From contig NZ_RHOL01000004.1 in assembly GCF_003946465.1 (NCBI RefSeq), positions 1 to 64,000 on the forward strand: a stretch of DNA of 64,000 nt. Direction: 5' to 3'. Shown here piece by piece: positions 7,635-16,116 of the stretch. Position numbers and translations under genes: made by a program. Every line of letters begins with the position of its first letter. Position 1 is the stretch's first letter. The DNA comes from Lacticaseibacillus hegangensis (GTDB taxonomy: Bacteria; Bacillota; Bacilli; Lactobacillales; Lactobacillaceae). A model generated the notes under the pieces. It had not been told where the DNA came from, searched no databases, and saw nothing but the letters and a program-made list of their open reading frames with translations.

Positions 7635-9142
7635 AGGAACGCCTCCCTATATGTGGCAACTACCGTTGGTGTGGTTGCGAAATCAGAAGCAATGATCTTG
7701 ATCTTCGTTTCCCCCGGATCAAGCTGAAACTTCTCCCAATCATTGTCGATGGCGTGAATGGTGCGATCTTCCACATCGTTGACAAAGACTTTGATCTGCG
7801 ACGGATCGATTAGCAAGGTATCGCCGTCCGTGAATCGATTAGGCAAGTCTTTCCAGTAGTCAACATTAACCCACTGAAATTGACTATCGGACCAATTAAT
7901 CGTCCACCCCGTCTTGTTGCTAAATCCTGCCATCCAAACCGTGAATGAATCAATCGGTGTATCTGCCACCCCGTCAATAGTGACTGGTGGGAACATGGTT
8001 TGCGCCGATGATATGATGCCGTTCGGAGACAGCTGCTTAATCTTGGTCAGTGTGAATGAAACTGTATTGCCCAATTTTGACTCAACAATTCCATACATAC
8101 CATTGGTGAACAGCTTTCGGTTGAGGTCCTGACTAAATACATTCTGGCCATTGACCCACCCTTCAACGGTCAACGCGTCCGCAGCTTGGGTACTGTCACG
8201 CATCACAAAACAGACAGCTATGTCATCATTAGATTGCAAGTTAAATTCAACCCTGCCCAGTGCACCTACATTGGTGCTAACGTTAAAGCGATTTGACCAG
8301 ATCAGGTTACCAGTATTCACGCCAGCCGCATTGGCTTTTATTGGGCCATGATAAGTGGGCCCCGCCCAGTGCATAGCTGGAGTACGATTCAAGACTGGTG
8401 TTGCTGCATCTGGAGCCTTAGCATAGTCCCAGCTACCCGCAATCGTGTTTGGCCCTGGATTAGAGCCATATGGATAGGTGGGATAATTGATTGTCCCGGT
8501 ATTAACCGCTATGCCGCTCGGAGCTGATAGCAGATTGTAATGAAACACAGTTTCCGAATTTGGAGCTTGGACCCCATCGATTTCTCCAGGATTACCGAGC
8601 TGAATAACGCCACCATTAGATTCGTTTATCAGCGTCAGCACACCGTTGTCGCTGTGCATCGTCGCCTCAATGACTGGATATACTGGATAAGTGCCGTCGT
8701 TTTGGACGACCAATTCATCGCCCAGCGTGCCGTCAGTGGCGATGTTATCAGCCGTCTTCGTTGTCAGTGAATGTGCCACACCATCGGGGATGATGAACGT
8801 TACCTCACCATTACCATGTCGAAACTTCTCCGAGAGGCTGATCTGGCCGTCTGCGATTGCTAGATAATACTTGTCGGGTTCGTCACCGAAGATTAGCTGT
8901 TGCGGCTCATTTGAGGACAACAGCCCCGCAATCTCCCGGCGCTTGGCCACCATATCTCTCCGAACCAGGAAGGACACAGTCACCTTGCCTTCATCTGCAG
9001 AGGTGTATTGAAATCTCTTGCCCGATGATACGCCGAGCTTCTGGAGGATCGCCTTACGATTCTGGCCGATATTGCGCTCGACATTATTTGTCTCGAGATA
9101 CTTACTCATATCTTGGCCGTTAAACCACCATTGAAAAGTCAC
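7631..9142 (-). CDS. distal tail protein, evolved Dit with carbohydrate-binding insertion
   Basis: A 503-aa protein. The first 130 residues (WWFNGQDMSKYL, LGVSSGKRFQY, GEVTFIIPDGVAHS) are the N-terminal belt of Dit, which makes the hexameric ring joining the tail tube to the baseplate. Classical Dit is about 250-300 aa; here some 250 extra residues (about 190-430) are inserted. Evolved Dits of L. casei phages such as J-1 carry carbohydrate-binding modules in this position. A jelly-roll look (VGALGRVEFNLQSNDDIAVCFVM) fits, so host saccharide binding is likely but inferred. Confidence 0.8.
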   Translation of the reverse strand: MTFQWWFNGQDMSKYLETNNVERNIGQNRKAILQKLGVSSGKRFQYTSADEGKVTVSFLVRRDMVAKRREIAGLLSSNEPQQLIFGDEPDKYYLAIADGQISLSEKFRHGNGEVTFIIPDGVAHSLTTKTADNIATDGTLGDELVVQNDGTYPVYPVIEATMHSDNGVLTLINESNGGVIQLGNPGEIDGVQAPNSETVFHYNLLSAPSGIAVNTGTINYPTYPYGSNPGPNTIAGSWDYAKAPDAATPVLNRTPAMHWAGPTYHGPIKANAAGVNTGNLIWSNRFNVSTNVGALGRVEFNLQSNDDIAVCFVMRDSTQAADALTVEGWVNGQNVFSQDLNRKLFTNGMYGIVESKLGNTVSFTLTKIKQLSPNGIISSAQTMFPPVTIDGVADTPIDSFTVWMAGFSNKTGWTINWSDSQFQWVNVDYWKDLPNRFTDGDTLLIDPSQIKVFVNDVEDRTIHAIDNDWEKFQLDPGETKIKIIASDFATTPTVVATYREAFL

Positions 9143-11563
9143 CTATCTCACACCCTTTATGCGATTACTTGTACGCTGCATGCGGTCAATCTCAATCTTG
9201 ACCGGCTCAGCTATCTCGCGAGACAATTCTCGCTTGTCGATGTTTGCACTGACGTGAACCTCGATGACTCGAGGCTGCATCTCGCCCACATTTGTCGTTG
9301 TACTGTAGTTGTTAATGACCTGGTCACTAGGAATTGCTGTATAGCGACTGCCGGCGAGCACCTCAGGCTGGACAGCACTTGATAGGCCCACGGTGGCAGT
9401 AACCATCGCAGCATCCGACAACTGGCCCGCCATCGAGCCAACCGTATTCTTGACTGCCACGAAGGACTTCTGCAGTCCGTTGTTCAAGCCTTCCATGATT
9501 GCGTGCCCAGCTGGTACAAGCAGACGGGCATCATATTGGATAGGCCCCTTATGCTTCTTAATCCAGTCAGCAATGCCGCCAACGAACTTCTTGCCTTTTT
9601 CCCACACGGCTTTCAAACCGCCAACGAAGCCATCCATGATAGCCCGGCCGGCCTTGCCTAGGTCAATGTGACCAAGTCCAGTAAAGATACTCTTAATGGC
9701 GCCGATGACACCAGAGATAGTCGCTTTTGCGGTTCGTACCGCGCCAACAATTCCAGACCAAGCAGCAGACAAAGCTGATTTCAGACCAGAGCCGGCCGAA
9801 CCCAGCGACTTGAAGACACCGGATACAATGGACACGACTGCCTTTACACCAGCGCCAGCGGTTTGAACTGCTGATTTGATACCGTTCCATGCGTTTGAAA
9901 CGGCGGCTTTCAAACTCTTTGTAACGCCTCCAAGGTTAGTGAACACGCCGGAGAGCTTGCCAACCCAGCCTGCGATTACTGTTATTGCAGGTGACAACGC
10001 GCGGAACCCTGCAGCCAGCAGATTAAGCAGCGACTGAATGAACCTCAGCACTCCAGCAAAGAAGTTGAATGCAGTCGAGATACCACTTAGAACACTCGAG
10101 AACACGCCGCCCAGATAAGCACCGAGCACCTGAAAGATTGGCACCAGTACCGAGGCGATTGTCGAGACCACCGGCTGCGCCGCATTCCATAAATTGCCGA
10201 ACGCGGTGACCACGCCGTTGATAGCTGGGCCGGCCACCGTCATGAACGACTGGAAGCCCGCCTGTAATGCTGGGATAATCTGAGAGCCAAGCGCTTGAAT
10301 GCCGCTGAAATCGAGTCCAGATAGGGTCGTCTTGATCGTGTTGGCGATGCCCTGAAACGGGGCAAACATTGCAGTGAAGTCGATGTTCGCGAATGACGCG
10401 AAGAACGGCTGCAGAGCGTTGTTTGCATTACCTAAGGCAGTTACAAGACCGTCAGTGATTGGAGCCCATATGCGTGCCCAATTGGCCGCATACGAGGAGA
10501 ACTGCGAGCCAAGGGAAGATAGCGCCGTTTTGGCCCCGCTGAAGTCAAGATGCGAGGCAGTCTGCTGAATGGTCGACCAGGTGGACTGAAACGGCCGCAA
10601 AATGGAATCCCATGAAATGTTGTCAAACTGCGAGCTGATAATCGGCCCGAGATTAGCCTTGCTGGCCAAGTTACCGATTGACCCCAGCGCATTGCCAATG
10701 CCTGCCGTAATCTTTGGGACGGCGTTGGCCACGTCGGTAATACCTTGCGTAATGGGCGCCTTGAACTTGTTCAAAAATTCAGTGCCAGCGGTGACAAAGG
10801 CCGCCTGAAGGTTACCAATAGCCCCCTCAAAGGTCTGGGTGCTGGTTGCGGCATCTTTGGCGGCCTTGGTCATGCCCAGCTGTTCGATTGCCTTGTTGAA
10901 CTCGCCGGCGCTGATCTGCCCCTTCTCCATCGCGTCACGGAAGTTCCCGGTGTAGGCACCGTTCTTCTTCATGGCCTCCTGCAGCTTGCCAGAGGCACCG
11001 GGAATGGCGTCAGTCAGCTGATTCCAGTTTTCAGTGGTCAGCTTGCCAGCCCCGGCTGTTTGCGTCAGGACCATGGCCACAGACTTGAAGGTGTCAGCGT
11101 TCCCGCCGGCGACTGCGTTCAGGTTACCGGCGGCCTGGGTCAGGCCGGTGTAGTTCTTGATCTCGTTGGCCGCCAGCTGAGCGGTGGTGTTGAGCACGGT
11201 GTTGAGATCATAGACGGTCTTATCGGCGTACACCTTTGCGGACTTGGTTGCCTCTGCGGTTTGCTTCTTCGTGAAGCCGGCGAAGTCCATCGTTGATTTA
11301 AATTTGTCGATGGCATCGCTTGCGTCAATAATCTGGCTGCCTAGATCTCCTAGGCCCCCGACTAGTGATTCAATTCCTTTCTGTGCCAGCCCCATGACAG
11401 CGCCCAGCGAAAGCTTATCTTTGAGCCCGCCGAAGACCTTCCCTGCGCTTTCACCAGGCGCAATCAGGCCCTTCATCGCGCTCTTGAGCTTGTCCATCGT
11501 GCCGACCGCTTCGTTGCCGCCATCGGCTCTAATGTCAATTACAACCGTGCCGTCAGCTGCCAT
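9143..11563 (-). CDS. tail tape measure protein
   Basis: An 806-aa protein that sets tail length and passes into the host during DNA ejection. Residues about 90-280 match the TP901-type tape-measure domain (TQTAGAGKLTTENWNQL, GQISAGEFNKAIEQLG). The centre is long, hydrophobic and repetitive, with many Gly/Ala-rich helices. Near 620-700 come MDGFVGGLKAVWEKGKKFVG and APIGHAIMEGL-like motifs typical of the C-terminal part. At about 0.15 nm per residue a tail of roughly 120 nm is expected. I chose the ATG at 11563, which has AAGGAGGTGAC before it. It overlaps the previous gene by 11 bases. Confidence 0.93.
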   Translation of the reverse strand: MAADGTVVIDIRADGGNEAVGTMDKLKSAMKGLIAPGESAGKVFGGLKDKLSLGAVMGLAQKGIESLVGGLGDLGSQIIDASDAIDKFKSTMDFAGFTKKQTAEATKSAKVYADKTVYDLNTVLNTTAQLAANEIKNYTGLTQAAGNLNAVAGGNADTFKSVAMVLTQTAGAGKLTTENWNQLTDAIPGASGKLQEAMKKNGAYTGNFRDAMEKGQISAGEFNKAIEQLGMTKAAKDAATSTQTFEGAIGNLQAAFVTAGTEFLNKFKAPITQGITDVANAVPKITAGIGNALGSIGNLASKANLGPIISSQFDNISWDSILRPFQSTWSTIQQTASHLDFSGAKTALSSLGSQFSSYAANWARIWAPITDGLVTALGNANNALQPFFASFANIDFTAMFAPFQGIANTIKTTLSGLDFSGIQALGSQIIPALQAGFQSFMTVAGPAINGVVTAFGNLWNAAQPVVSTIASVLVPIFQVLGAYLGGVFSSVLSGISTAFNFFAGVLRFIQSLLNLLAAGFRALSPAITVIAGWVGKLSGVFTNLGGVTKSLKAAVSNAWNGIKSAVQTAGAGVKAVVSIVSGVFKSLGSAGSGLKSALSAAWSGIVGAVRTAKATISGVIGAIKSIFTGLGHIDLGKAGRAIMDGFVGGLKAVWEKGKKFVGGIADWIKKHKGPIQYDARLLVPAGHAIMEGLNNGLQKSFVAVKNTVGSMAGQLSDAAMVTATVGLSSAVQPEVLAGSRYTAIPSDQVINNYSTTTNVGEMQPRVIEVHVSANIDKRELSREIAEPVKIEIDRMQRTSNRIKGVR

Positions 11564-12146
11564 AGCTGTCACCTCCTTCTTCTTCGTTTTCGTCATCAGG
11601 CAACGCTAGTGCGCGCTGCTGCCTTCTGACGGCGTCTCTCTGTTTCTTATCTTTGATGTCGCCAAGTCTGGTTGACCGGATATGCCTGATCCGCACGAAC
11701 GCCGTGTCGTCCGGCAGCGCATCGAATAGCGCCACAAAGCTCAGCCAGTGAAGCTGTCCCTGCTCTTTGACCAGGTCGATGCCATACGTCTGGCGGAATG
11801 CCGCATAGATGTAAGATGCGTCGAAGTCAAAGTCATAGTCGGCCTTGATGTGTTCGCCATCGCCTTTTGGCTCGATGGGGTCGCCGTTGATGTCGTATCG
11901 CATTGGTCTCTGCTTAGCTGTGGTGATCAGGTCGATGATGGCGTTGTGCACGTCTACCCAATCGGCCACCGGCGGCATGTCCTGCTTGATGACCAACTGC
12001 AGGAAAGTCTCGCAGCGGTCAATCATGGTCATGCCTTCATCACCACGCGCTTCGAGCGCATAGAGCACATTGTCAAAACTAAGGTCTAGCCGGTAAGTGT
12101 GATGGTTGACAGTCACCTCGTTTGGCCATGGATCATATAGATTCAT
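11553..12146 (-). CDS. tail assembly chaperone, bacteriophage Gp15 family
   Basis: A 197-aa protein beginning MNLYDPWPNEVTVNHHTYRL. The YRLDLSFDNVLYAL start, the central ASYIYAAFRQTYGIDL and HWLSFVALFDALPDDTAF, and the position before the tape measure fit the Gp15 family. In Gram-positive siphophages this family replaces the lambda T-type chaperone. It has its own ATG and ribosome site (GATGAGGC), so no frameshift from the preceding gene is needed, unlike lambda gpG-gpGT. Confidence 0.75.
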   Translation of the reverse strand: MNLYDPWPNEVTVNHHTYRLDLSFDNVLYALEARGDEGMTMIDRCETFLQLVIKQDMPPVADWVDVHNAIIDLITTAKQRPMRYDINGDPIEPKGDGEHIKADYDFDFDASYIYAAFRQTYGIDLVKEQGQLHWLSFVALFDALPDDTAFVRIRHIRSTRLGDIKDKKQRDAVRRQQRALALPDDENEEEGGDSYGS

Positions 12147-12160
12147 GCCTCATCACCGCC

Positions 12161-12619
12161 TTAGTGCCGTTTGCGGTTCTTGAGGTAGTGGGCTTTGCGG
12201 TTATCAGACTTGCGCTGAATGTTGGCGAGTTTGGCTTCAATCTTGCTCGACACGATTTGGTCAATGCGTTGGTAGAGAATAAGCAGATTGATAAAGCTAT
12301 TGCCGCCGCTTGCTTTTGCGAGCTTGTCATAAGTGCCTGCACCAAAATCGGTATCGAAGGCAAGCTGCAACGTCTTGCTAAATGCTTCGAGCGCGCGTTT
12401 GATATTGTCATCAGTCAGCTCGCTACCGACAACATCGCTGTATTCATCTTCCAGTTGCGCAATCTTCTTTTTTCGCAGATCAGCCTTGGCTTTTTCGGCA
12501 ATCAATGCCTCATCTGAGAAGTCAACTCCGAGAACGACCTCGGTGGTCTTGCCATCATTCTTGTTTTCGATTTCAATGGCGAATTTAACCACTGAAGACT
12601 CAAGAACTATTTTTTCCAT
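12161..12619 (-). CDS. tail assembly chaperone, G-like
   Basis: A 152-aa, charged, helical protein placed between the major tail protein and the Gp15 gene, where the first tail chaperone (lambda gpG position) lies. It would coat the tape measure before tail tube polymerisation. AGGAGG 7 bases before the ATG overlaps the T-run of a preceding terminator, so expression is probably lower than that of the major tail protein. The assignment is mainly by synteny. Confidence 0.65.
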   Translation of the reverse strand: MEKIVLESSVVKFAIEIENKNDGKTTEVVLGVDFSDEALIAEKAKADLRKKKIAQLEDEYSDVVGSELTDDNIKRALEAFSKTLQLAFDTDFGAGTYDKLAKASGGNSFINLLILYQRIDQIVSSKIEAKLANIQRKSDNRKAHYLKNRKRH

Positions 12620-12630
12620 GAATGCCTCCT

Positions 12631-12671
12631 AAAAAAGGCGGAGGAAGCAAGCTACTGCCGCTCCCTCCGCC
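12631..12671 (-). terminator. attenuating terminator between major tail protein and tail chaperone genes
   Basis: On the minus strand GGCGGAGG and CCTCCGCC form an 8-bp stem with a 19-base loop, followed by six T. The ribosome site of the chaperone gene follows at once. As the late operon must continue, this is a partial terminator. It would let the abundant tail protein be made in excess over chaperones and tape measure. Confidence 0.75.
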
Positions 12672-12739
12672 ATTCAGCTACTAGTGATTCGCCGCCCGGT
12701 TGCCCGTACTGTGACTTTATTAGGCGACGATTTGCTCAA

Positions 12740-13000
12740 TTAGCCTTCTGCTGCAGCCGTTACTTCAACCGTTGACTTCGCAGTCTTACCGCCGTCTTTG
12801 GTGGTAACAGTGATGTCAGCACTGCCGGCGGCCACGCCCGTTACCAGGCCATGATCGTCTACTTTTGCAATACCATCATCGCTGGACGCGAATGTCGTCC
12901 CGGTTTCAGTCGCATCATCAGGTGCAACTGTAGCGGTCAGCTGAACGGTCTTACCGACTTCAACGCTTGCCGAGGTCGGTGCCAAAGCCACCCCTGACAC
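12740..13000 (-). CDS. Ig-like (Big_2) domain of the major tail protein, reached by -1 frameshift
   Basis: An 86-codon frame coding for one bacterial Ig-like group 2 domain (SVEVGKTVQLTATVAPDDAT ... FASSDDGIAKV ... VTGVAAGSADITV). It is in the -1 frame relative to the upstream tail protein and is open back to the slippery site at 13009-13015. A GTG exists, but no ribosome site serves it. A minor fraction of tail subunits would therefore carry this domain on the tail surface, where it may bind host sugars weakly. Frameshifted Ig extensions of the tail protein are known in L. casei phage A2. Confidence 0.85.
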   Translation of the reverse strand: MSGVALAPTSASVEVGKTVQLTATVAPDDATETGTTFASSDDGIAKVDDHGLVTGVAAGSADITVTTKDGGKTAKSTVEVTAAAEG

Positions 13001-13002
13001 CG

Positions 13003-13458
13003 CTACGATTTTGGGACAGCAGGTGTCACTTTCGGAGCTTGAACGAAGTCAAGATGGCCCTCGAAGTCTTCGTAGTCCGTAGCGTCACCGCCACCTGCCT
13101 TGATTTCCATGGCCTTCGCAACACCAATAACGGTGTCACCATTGGTCTCCACAATCTTGTGCCAAATCTTTCGCTCGTCGTCGTTAGTCTTGCGACGAAG
13201 CCCGGCCAGCAATTCTTGAGCGGGGTCTTCTGGATCGTAGAAGCCCGAGAAGTTCCAGACCTCAGACCGACCATTAAGCACGGTTTCGGTATTGCCGTCG
13301 CCGTCATAGAATCCCTGATCGTCTGTGTCCTCTTTGGTGTCATCCTCAATGGTCTGGATGAAGTGCGCCAAAGGCAGCCAGCCATCCTCAGCTGGTTGTG
13401 CATCATCGCTCGTGTATGGGGCGATGTAGTGCAGGCGTTTTGCGTTCTTTTTACGCAT
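13003..13458 (-). CDS. major tail protein
   Basis: A 151-aa tube subunit starting MRKKNAKRLHYIAPYTSDDA. Composition, length and position between the tail terminator gene and the tail chaperones fit the phi13/TP901-type major tail protein. It ends VTPAVPKS-stop, with the codons CCA AAA inside a CCCAAAA slippery heptamer two codons before the stop. A -1 slip joins it to the downstream Ig-like domain. AGGAGG lies 6 bases before the chosen ATG at 13458. Confidence 0.85.
   Translation of the reverse strand: MRKKNAKRLHYIAPYTSDDAQPAEDGWLPLAHFIQTIEDDTKEDTDDQGFYDGDGNTETVLNGRSEVWNFSGFYDPEDPAQELLAGLRRKTNDDERKIWHKIVETNGDTVIGVAKAMEIKAGGGDATDYEDFEGHLDFVQAPKVTPAVPKS
13009..13015 (-). promoter_or_regulatory. 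programmed -1 frameshift site in the major tail protein gene
   Basis: The minus-strand heptamer C CCA AAA in frame is a canonical X XXY YYZ slippery site. A 6-bp hairpin (GGTGTC / GGCACC) starts about 7 bases downstream, the usual spacing for a stimulator. The zero-frame stop TAG follows two codons later. An identical heptamer is at the end of the capsid gene (15244-15250). Confidence 0.85.
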
Positions 13459-13469
13459 AATGTTCCTCC

Positions 13470-13856
13470 TCACTTAAATGTTGTCAGGTTCGCGGTAAAG
13501 TCCACGACCCAATAGAAAAAGCCCGGCTCCTCAGCTTGAGAGAACGCAGGCTTACTTGTGATGCTGATGCCGCCGAATTGGTAGCTACCATCCTGGCTGT
13601 CTAGGTCAGACAAGGTCTCAAGGTAGTTCTGAACCTGCCAGAGTTGGTCATTAGCCGCCTCTTGGTCTTGAGAGTGAATGACGTACTCATAGGCGAGTGC
13701 GACATCCTTCTCCCCGTCCATATACTCCCTTGTGACCTGCCCGCCTGGCATCGCATAGAATGACGCCGACTCGGCTGTGCCTGGCAACCCGATACTTGTC
13801 GGGAGCGGCATCTTCTGGCTGTTGATGGCCTCCTTGAGACGGTCGTTGAAATCCAT
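13470..13856 (-). CDS. tail terminator / minor capsid 3-like protein
   Basis: A 128-aa protein starting MDFNDRLKEAINSQKMPLP. Its short N-terminal helix and beta-rich body (SFYAMPGGQVTREYMDGEKD, EPGFFYWVVDFTANL) match the minor capsid 3 / tail terminator family, which caps the tail tube at the neck. The ATG overlaps the stop of the preceding gene (TAATG), and GGGGG upstream serves as ribosome site. Assigned by family look and synteny. Confidence 0.7.
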   Translation of the reverse strand: MDFNDRLKEAINSQKMPLPTSIGLPGTAESASFYAMPGGQVTREYMDGEKDVALAYEYVIHSQDQEAANDQLWQVQNYLETLSDLDSQDGSYQFGGISITSKPAFSQAEEPGFFYWVVDFTANLTTFK

Positions 13857-14188
13857 TAGAGCTGTGCCCCCTTCACGAATGCGTGCTGCCATTTGCTCAT
13901 GTACAAGCTCTTGGCTCGTTCATCCCACTTCGGACCGGTGCCTGGTGTGGTGTAGTGCCAACCAACGCCGCCGACCCATTGACGATGAGCGTATGGCTCA
14001 ACGTAACGGATGTTAGACCCATCACTGGCCACGACAGAGCTTTCTCGCAGGTGATTGTTACGTTTCGGAACGAACTGGTTCATGTCCGCAGCCGCTTGGT
14101 TGGCCATAACGACCATGCCACGCTGAAAGCCTTGACGGCTGAGTTTACGCTTTAGGCCGCGGTCATTGACCTGTACTGAAAAGCCCAT
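13856..14188 (-). CDS. neck protein, minor capsid 2 (HK97 gp10-like)
   Basis: A 110-aa protein with the family marks NHLRESS, YAHRQWVGG and TTPGTGPKWDERA. It belongs to the small head-tail joining proteins annotated minor capsid 2 in Lactobacillus and Listeria phages. It lies in a run of four overlapping joining genes. The ATG at 14188 shares its A with the previous stop codon (TGATG). Confidence 0.8.
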   Translation of the reverse strand: MGFSVQVNDRGLKRKLSRQGFQRGMVVMANQAAADMNQFVPKRNNHLRESSVVASDGSNIRYVEPYAHRQWVGGVGWHYTTPGTGPKWDERAKSLYMSKWQHAFVKGAQL

Positions 14189-14541
14189 CAAATCACCTTC
14201 AATTCGATGCTGAACGGGGTGCTGCTGTCAGGCTCCTCATGACTCGACCAGTCGACCACTTTGTACGGGTGACCATTGAACGTGAGCCGTGCTTGCAGCC
14301 AACTGTCGTCGATGGCGTCCGGATATCCGGCAGTGTATGCAGCAAATAAAAAGACCGTAGCATTCGCCACGATCGTTCGATTTGCGCCCACGCCAGAGAA
14401 GTCCTTGGTAAGGTCAACGCGCACAGGTGCCAGCGTGATTGCCTTGTCGTAGGTCGGCTTGTTGTAGTCGCCTTCACCGAGGAACCGCTCGACCGTCACT
14501 GTGTCATTGAGCCACGCACGGTCCGGTTGGATTGCGCTCAT
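14188..14541 (-). CDS. head-tail connector, minor capsid 1
   Basis: A 117-aa protein with the minor capsid 1 pattern: a start around DRAWLNDTVTVERFLGEGDY, a core ANATVFLFAAYTAG, and a C-terminal HPYKVVDWSSHEEPDSSTPF. It probably forms the stopper ring under the portal. It overlaps both neighbours by one to four bases. Confidence 0.8.
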   Translation of the reverse strand: MSAIQPDRAWLNDTVTVERFLGEGDYNKPTYDKAITLAPVRVDLTKDFSGVGANRTIVANATVFLFAAYTAGYPDAIDDSWLQARLTFNGHPYKVVDWSSHEEPDSSTPFSIELKVI

Positions 14542-14951
14542 AGGTGCATCACTCCCCTGTAAAGCAGACCGGTTCCAGACAGCGACCGCAACGCATCGTC
14601 GCAGACAATTGTGCCAGACACATTAGCAGCCGCATCACCGAGCGTCTTGGAGACTGTAGTGGCACCAATGGACTGGCTAACCGTCTGGGCCTGTGCCGCC
14701 TTGTACTGGGCGCTCGACTTTATACCAGTGTCGGCCATGTACTTAATCTGCAGCATGACAGCTCGCTTGAACCGCGTTACACGCAAATCAAACGGATCAT
14801 CATCAATGGTGTGTGTCTGATAGTAGTTGTTGGTGATTTCGTCCAAGTACATTCCGGCGAGCGCCGACAATCCGTCAAAGTCATCGGGTACCTCCGTGAC
14901 GTGCATCGCCTGAATGTAGTCTTCCGCTCCAACGTAGAGTGTATTGGTCAT
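14538..14951 (-). CDS. head-tail adaptor protein
   Basis: A 137-aa, largely helical protein in the first position after the capsid gene, where the gp6/gp15-like adaptor that binds the portal is encoded. The region LSALAGMYLDEITNNYY...FKRAVMLQIKYM fits the helical bundle of that family. Residues 80-137 are less typical. The assignment is by position and general features. Confidence 0.65.
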   Translation of the reverse strand: MTNTLYVGAEDYIQAMHVTEVPDDFDGLSALAGMYLDEITNNYYQTHTIDDDPFDLRVTRFKRAVMLQIKYMADTGIKSSAQYKAAQAQTVSQSIGATTVSKTLGDAAANVSGTIVCDDALRSLSGTGLLYRGVMHL

Positions 14952-14962
14952 CTAATCACCGC

Positions 14963-15238
14963 CTAGGCAGCAGCAGCCACGGTCACCTTGACGGAAGCCG
15001 TGAAGCTGCCACTAGTGGCGGTAACATTGGCCGTTCCCGCAGCTACAGCCGTAATGGTGCCGTCAGCCGCTACCGTCGCAATGGCTTCGTTATCAGAAGC
15101 GTACGTGATGGCGCCGTTGATGGTAGCCGCATCACTTGCGTTAGCTGGTTCAGCCGCAGCGGTCACCTGCTTAGTGTCGCCGACCTTCATGCTGGCCGTC
15201 TGCTGGCTCATCTTGAGCCCCGTGGCCGGCGTCGGCAC
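14963..15238 (-). CDS. Ig-like (Big_2) domain of the major capsid protein, reached by -1 frameshift
   Basis: A 91-codon frame coding for one Ig-like group 2 domain (SMKVGDTKQVTAAAEPANAS ... ITYASDNEAIATVAADGTIT ... VAAGTANVTA). It is in the -1 frame relative to the capsid gene and open back to the CCCAAAA site at 15244-15250. Some capsid subunits would carry it as a surface decoration. It is clearly related to the tail Ig domain at 12740-13000. No ribosome site of its own is seen. Confidence 0.88.
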   Translation of the reverse strand: MPTPATGLKMSQQTASMKVGDTKQVTAAAEPANASDAATINGAITYASDNEAIATVAADGTITAVAAGTANVTATSGSFTASVKVTVAAAA

Positions 15239-16098
15239 TACGCTTTTGGGACCGCACTCACGTAGATGGCCTTCTTGGCGTTGTCAAAGACGATGGCATC
15301 GTAGTAGTCGAGGCCCTTGATGGTGTCGCGGTAGCCAGAACGATCCTGTGCAGCCGGAACTGTGTCAACGGAGCCAAACTTAACGATAGGCGCTACAGCA
15401 GTCAGCGGTGTGATGATGAACTGAATCGTGTCATCAATGTCGATGCCCTGAATCCGGTTCTTGGCAACCTTGATGATTGGAACGCCGCCATCAATCTGGG
15501 CAACCGTGCGGTTGATGCCGTTGATGGACTGCTGGTTGACCGTGAAGGACTTGGTAACGCCAGTGGCGTTCTTGAGCAGGCGGTAGAAGGCAGCAGAAAC
15601 AAACATCACATAACCGCCAGGCACTTCGTTGTCTGTCATGTACTCTTCGGCAGCGTCATACAGGTCCAGGACGTTGTCAGCTGTCGCAACAGTAGCGTCC
15701 TTCTTGCCGGCATTGTCGTACAGAGCCTGAATGGCAACCTGGTCACGATGAGGCACGGTGATCAGACGACGGTGCTCGGTGACAATGTTGTTGATGGTCA
15801 GTGCAGCACTCTCAGACTCATCGAGCTGGTCAACGTCATAGCCGAACCAGTCTTCGTGGGTCAGCTTAACGGTTTCCTTGTCGATGTTGATTTGGCTGCG
15901 GGTGTTGTCGCCGTTGCGCTTGTACTGTGCAGCGTCCATGAAGCCAGACATCTTGTTGACACGGACTTCATTCGCGCCAACAAAGTCCGCAGCAGTGATG
16001 GACTTAGCACCTTGAGACAGCACGTCCCATACTTGGGAGTCAGCTTTGAACCCCTTGTCAATCGTGGCAAGGTCTTTACTATCTAGAACTAATGGCAT
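15238..16098 (-). CDS. major capsid protein
   Basis: A 286-aa capsid subunit preceded by GP20-type scaffold and with AAAGGAGGGC before the ATG. It looks like the A118/L. casei capsid family ([60 protein letters not shown]) with the HK97 fold expected. It ends SAVPKA-stop, where CCA AAA lies in the slippery CCCAAAA, so a longer Ig-tailed form is also made. There is no N-terminal cleavage or protease gene nearby, consistent with a separate scaffold. Confidence 0.9.
   Translation of the reverse strand: MPLVLDSKDLATIDKGFKADSQVWDVLSQGAKSITAADFVGANEVRVNKMSGFMDAAQYKRNGDNTRSQINIDKETVKLTHEDWFGYDVDQLDESESAALTINNIVTEHRRLITVPHRDQVAIQALYDNAGKKDATVATADNVLDLYDAAEEYMTDNEVPGGYVMFVSAAFYRLLKNATGVTKSFTVNQQSINGINRTVAQIDGGVPIIKVAKNRIQGIDIDDTIQFIITPLTAVAPIVKFGSVDTVPAAQDRSGYRDTIKGLDYYDAIVFDNAKKAIYVSAVPKA
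15244..15250 (-). promoter_or_regulatory. programmed -1 frameshift site in the major capsid gene
   Basis: The in-frame minus-strand heptamer C CCA AAA lies two codons before the TAG stop. A GC-rich hairpin (GTGCCG / CGGCCAC, one bulge) begins about 5 bases downstream. It has the same heptamer and stop context as the tail site at 13009-13015. Confidence 0.87.
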
Positions 16099-16116
16099 AG
16101 TGTATGCCCTCCTTTA

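Noticed and set aside
11553-12619. Lambda-type G/GT frameshift in the tail chaperone genes
   Set aside because: The second gene has its own ATG and ribosome site, and I see no in-frame slippery heptamer at the end of the first.
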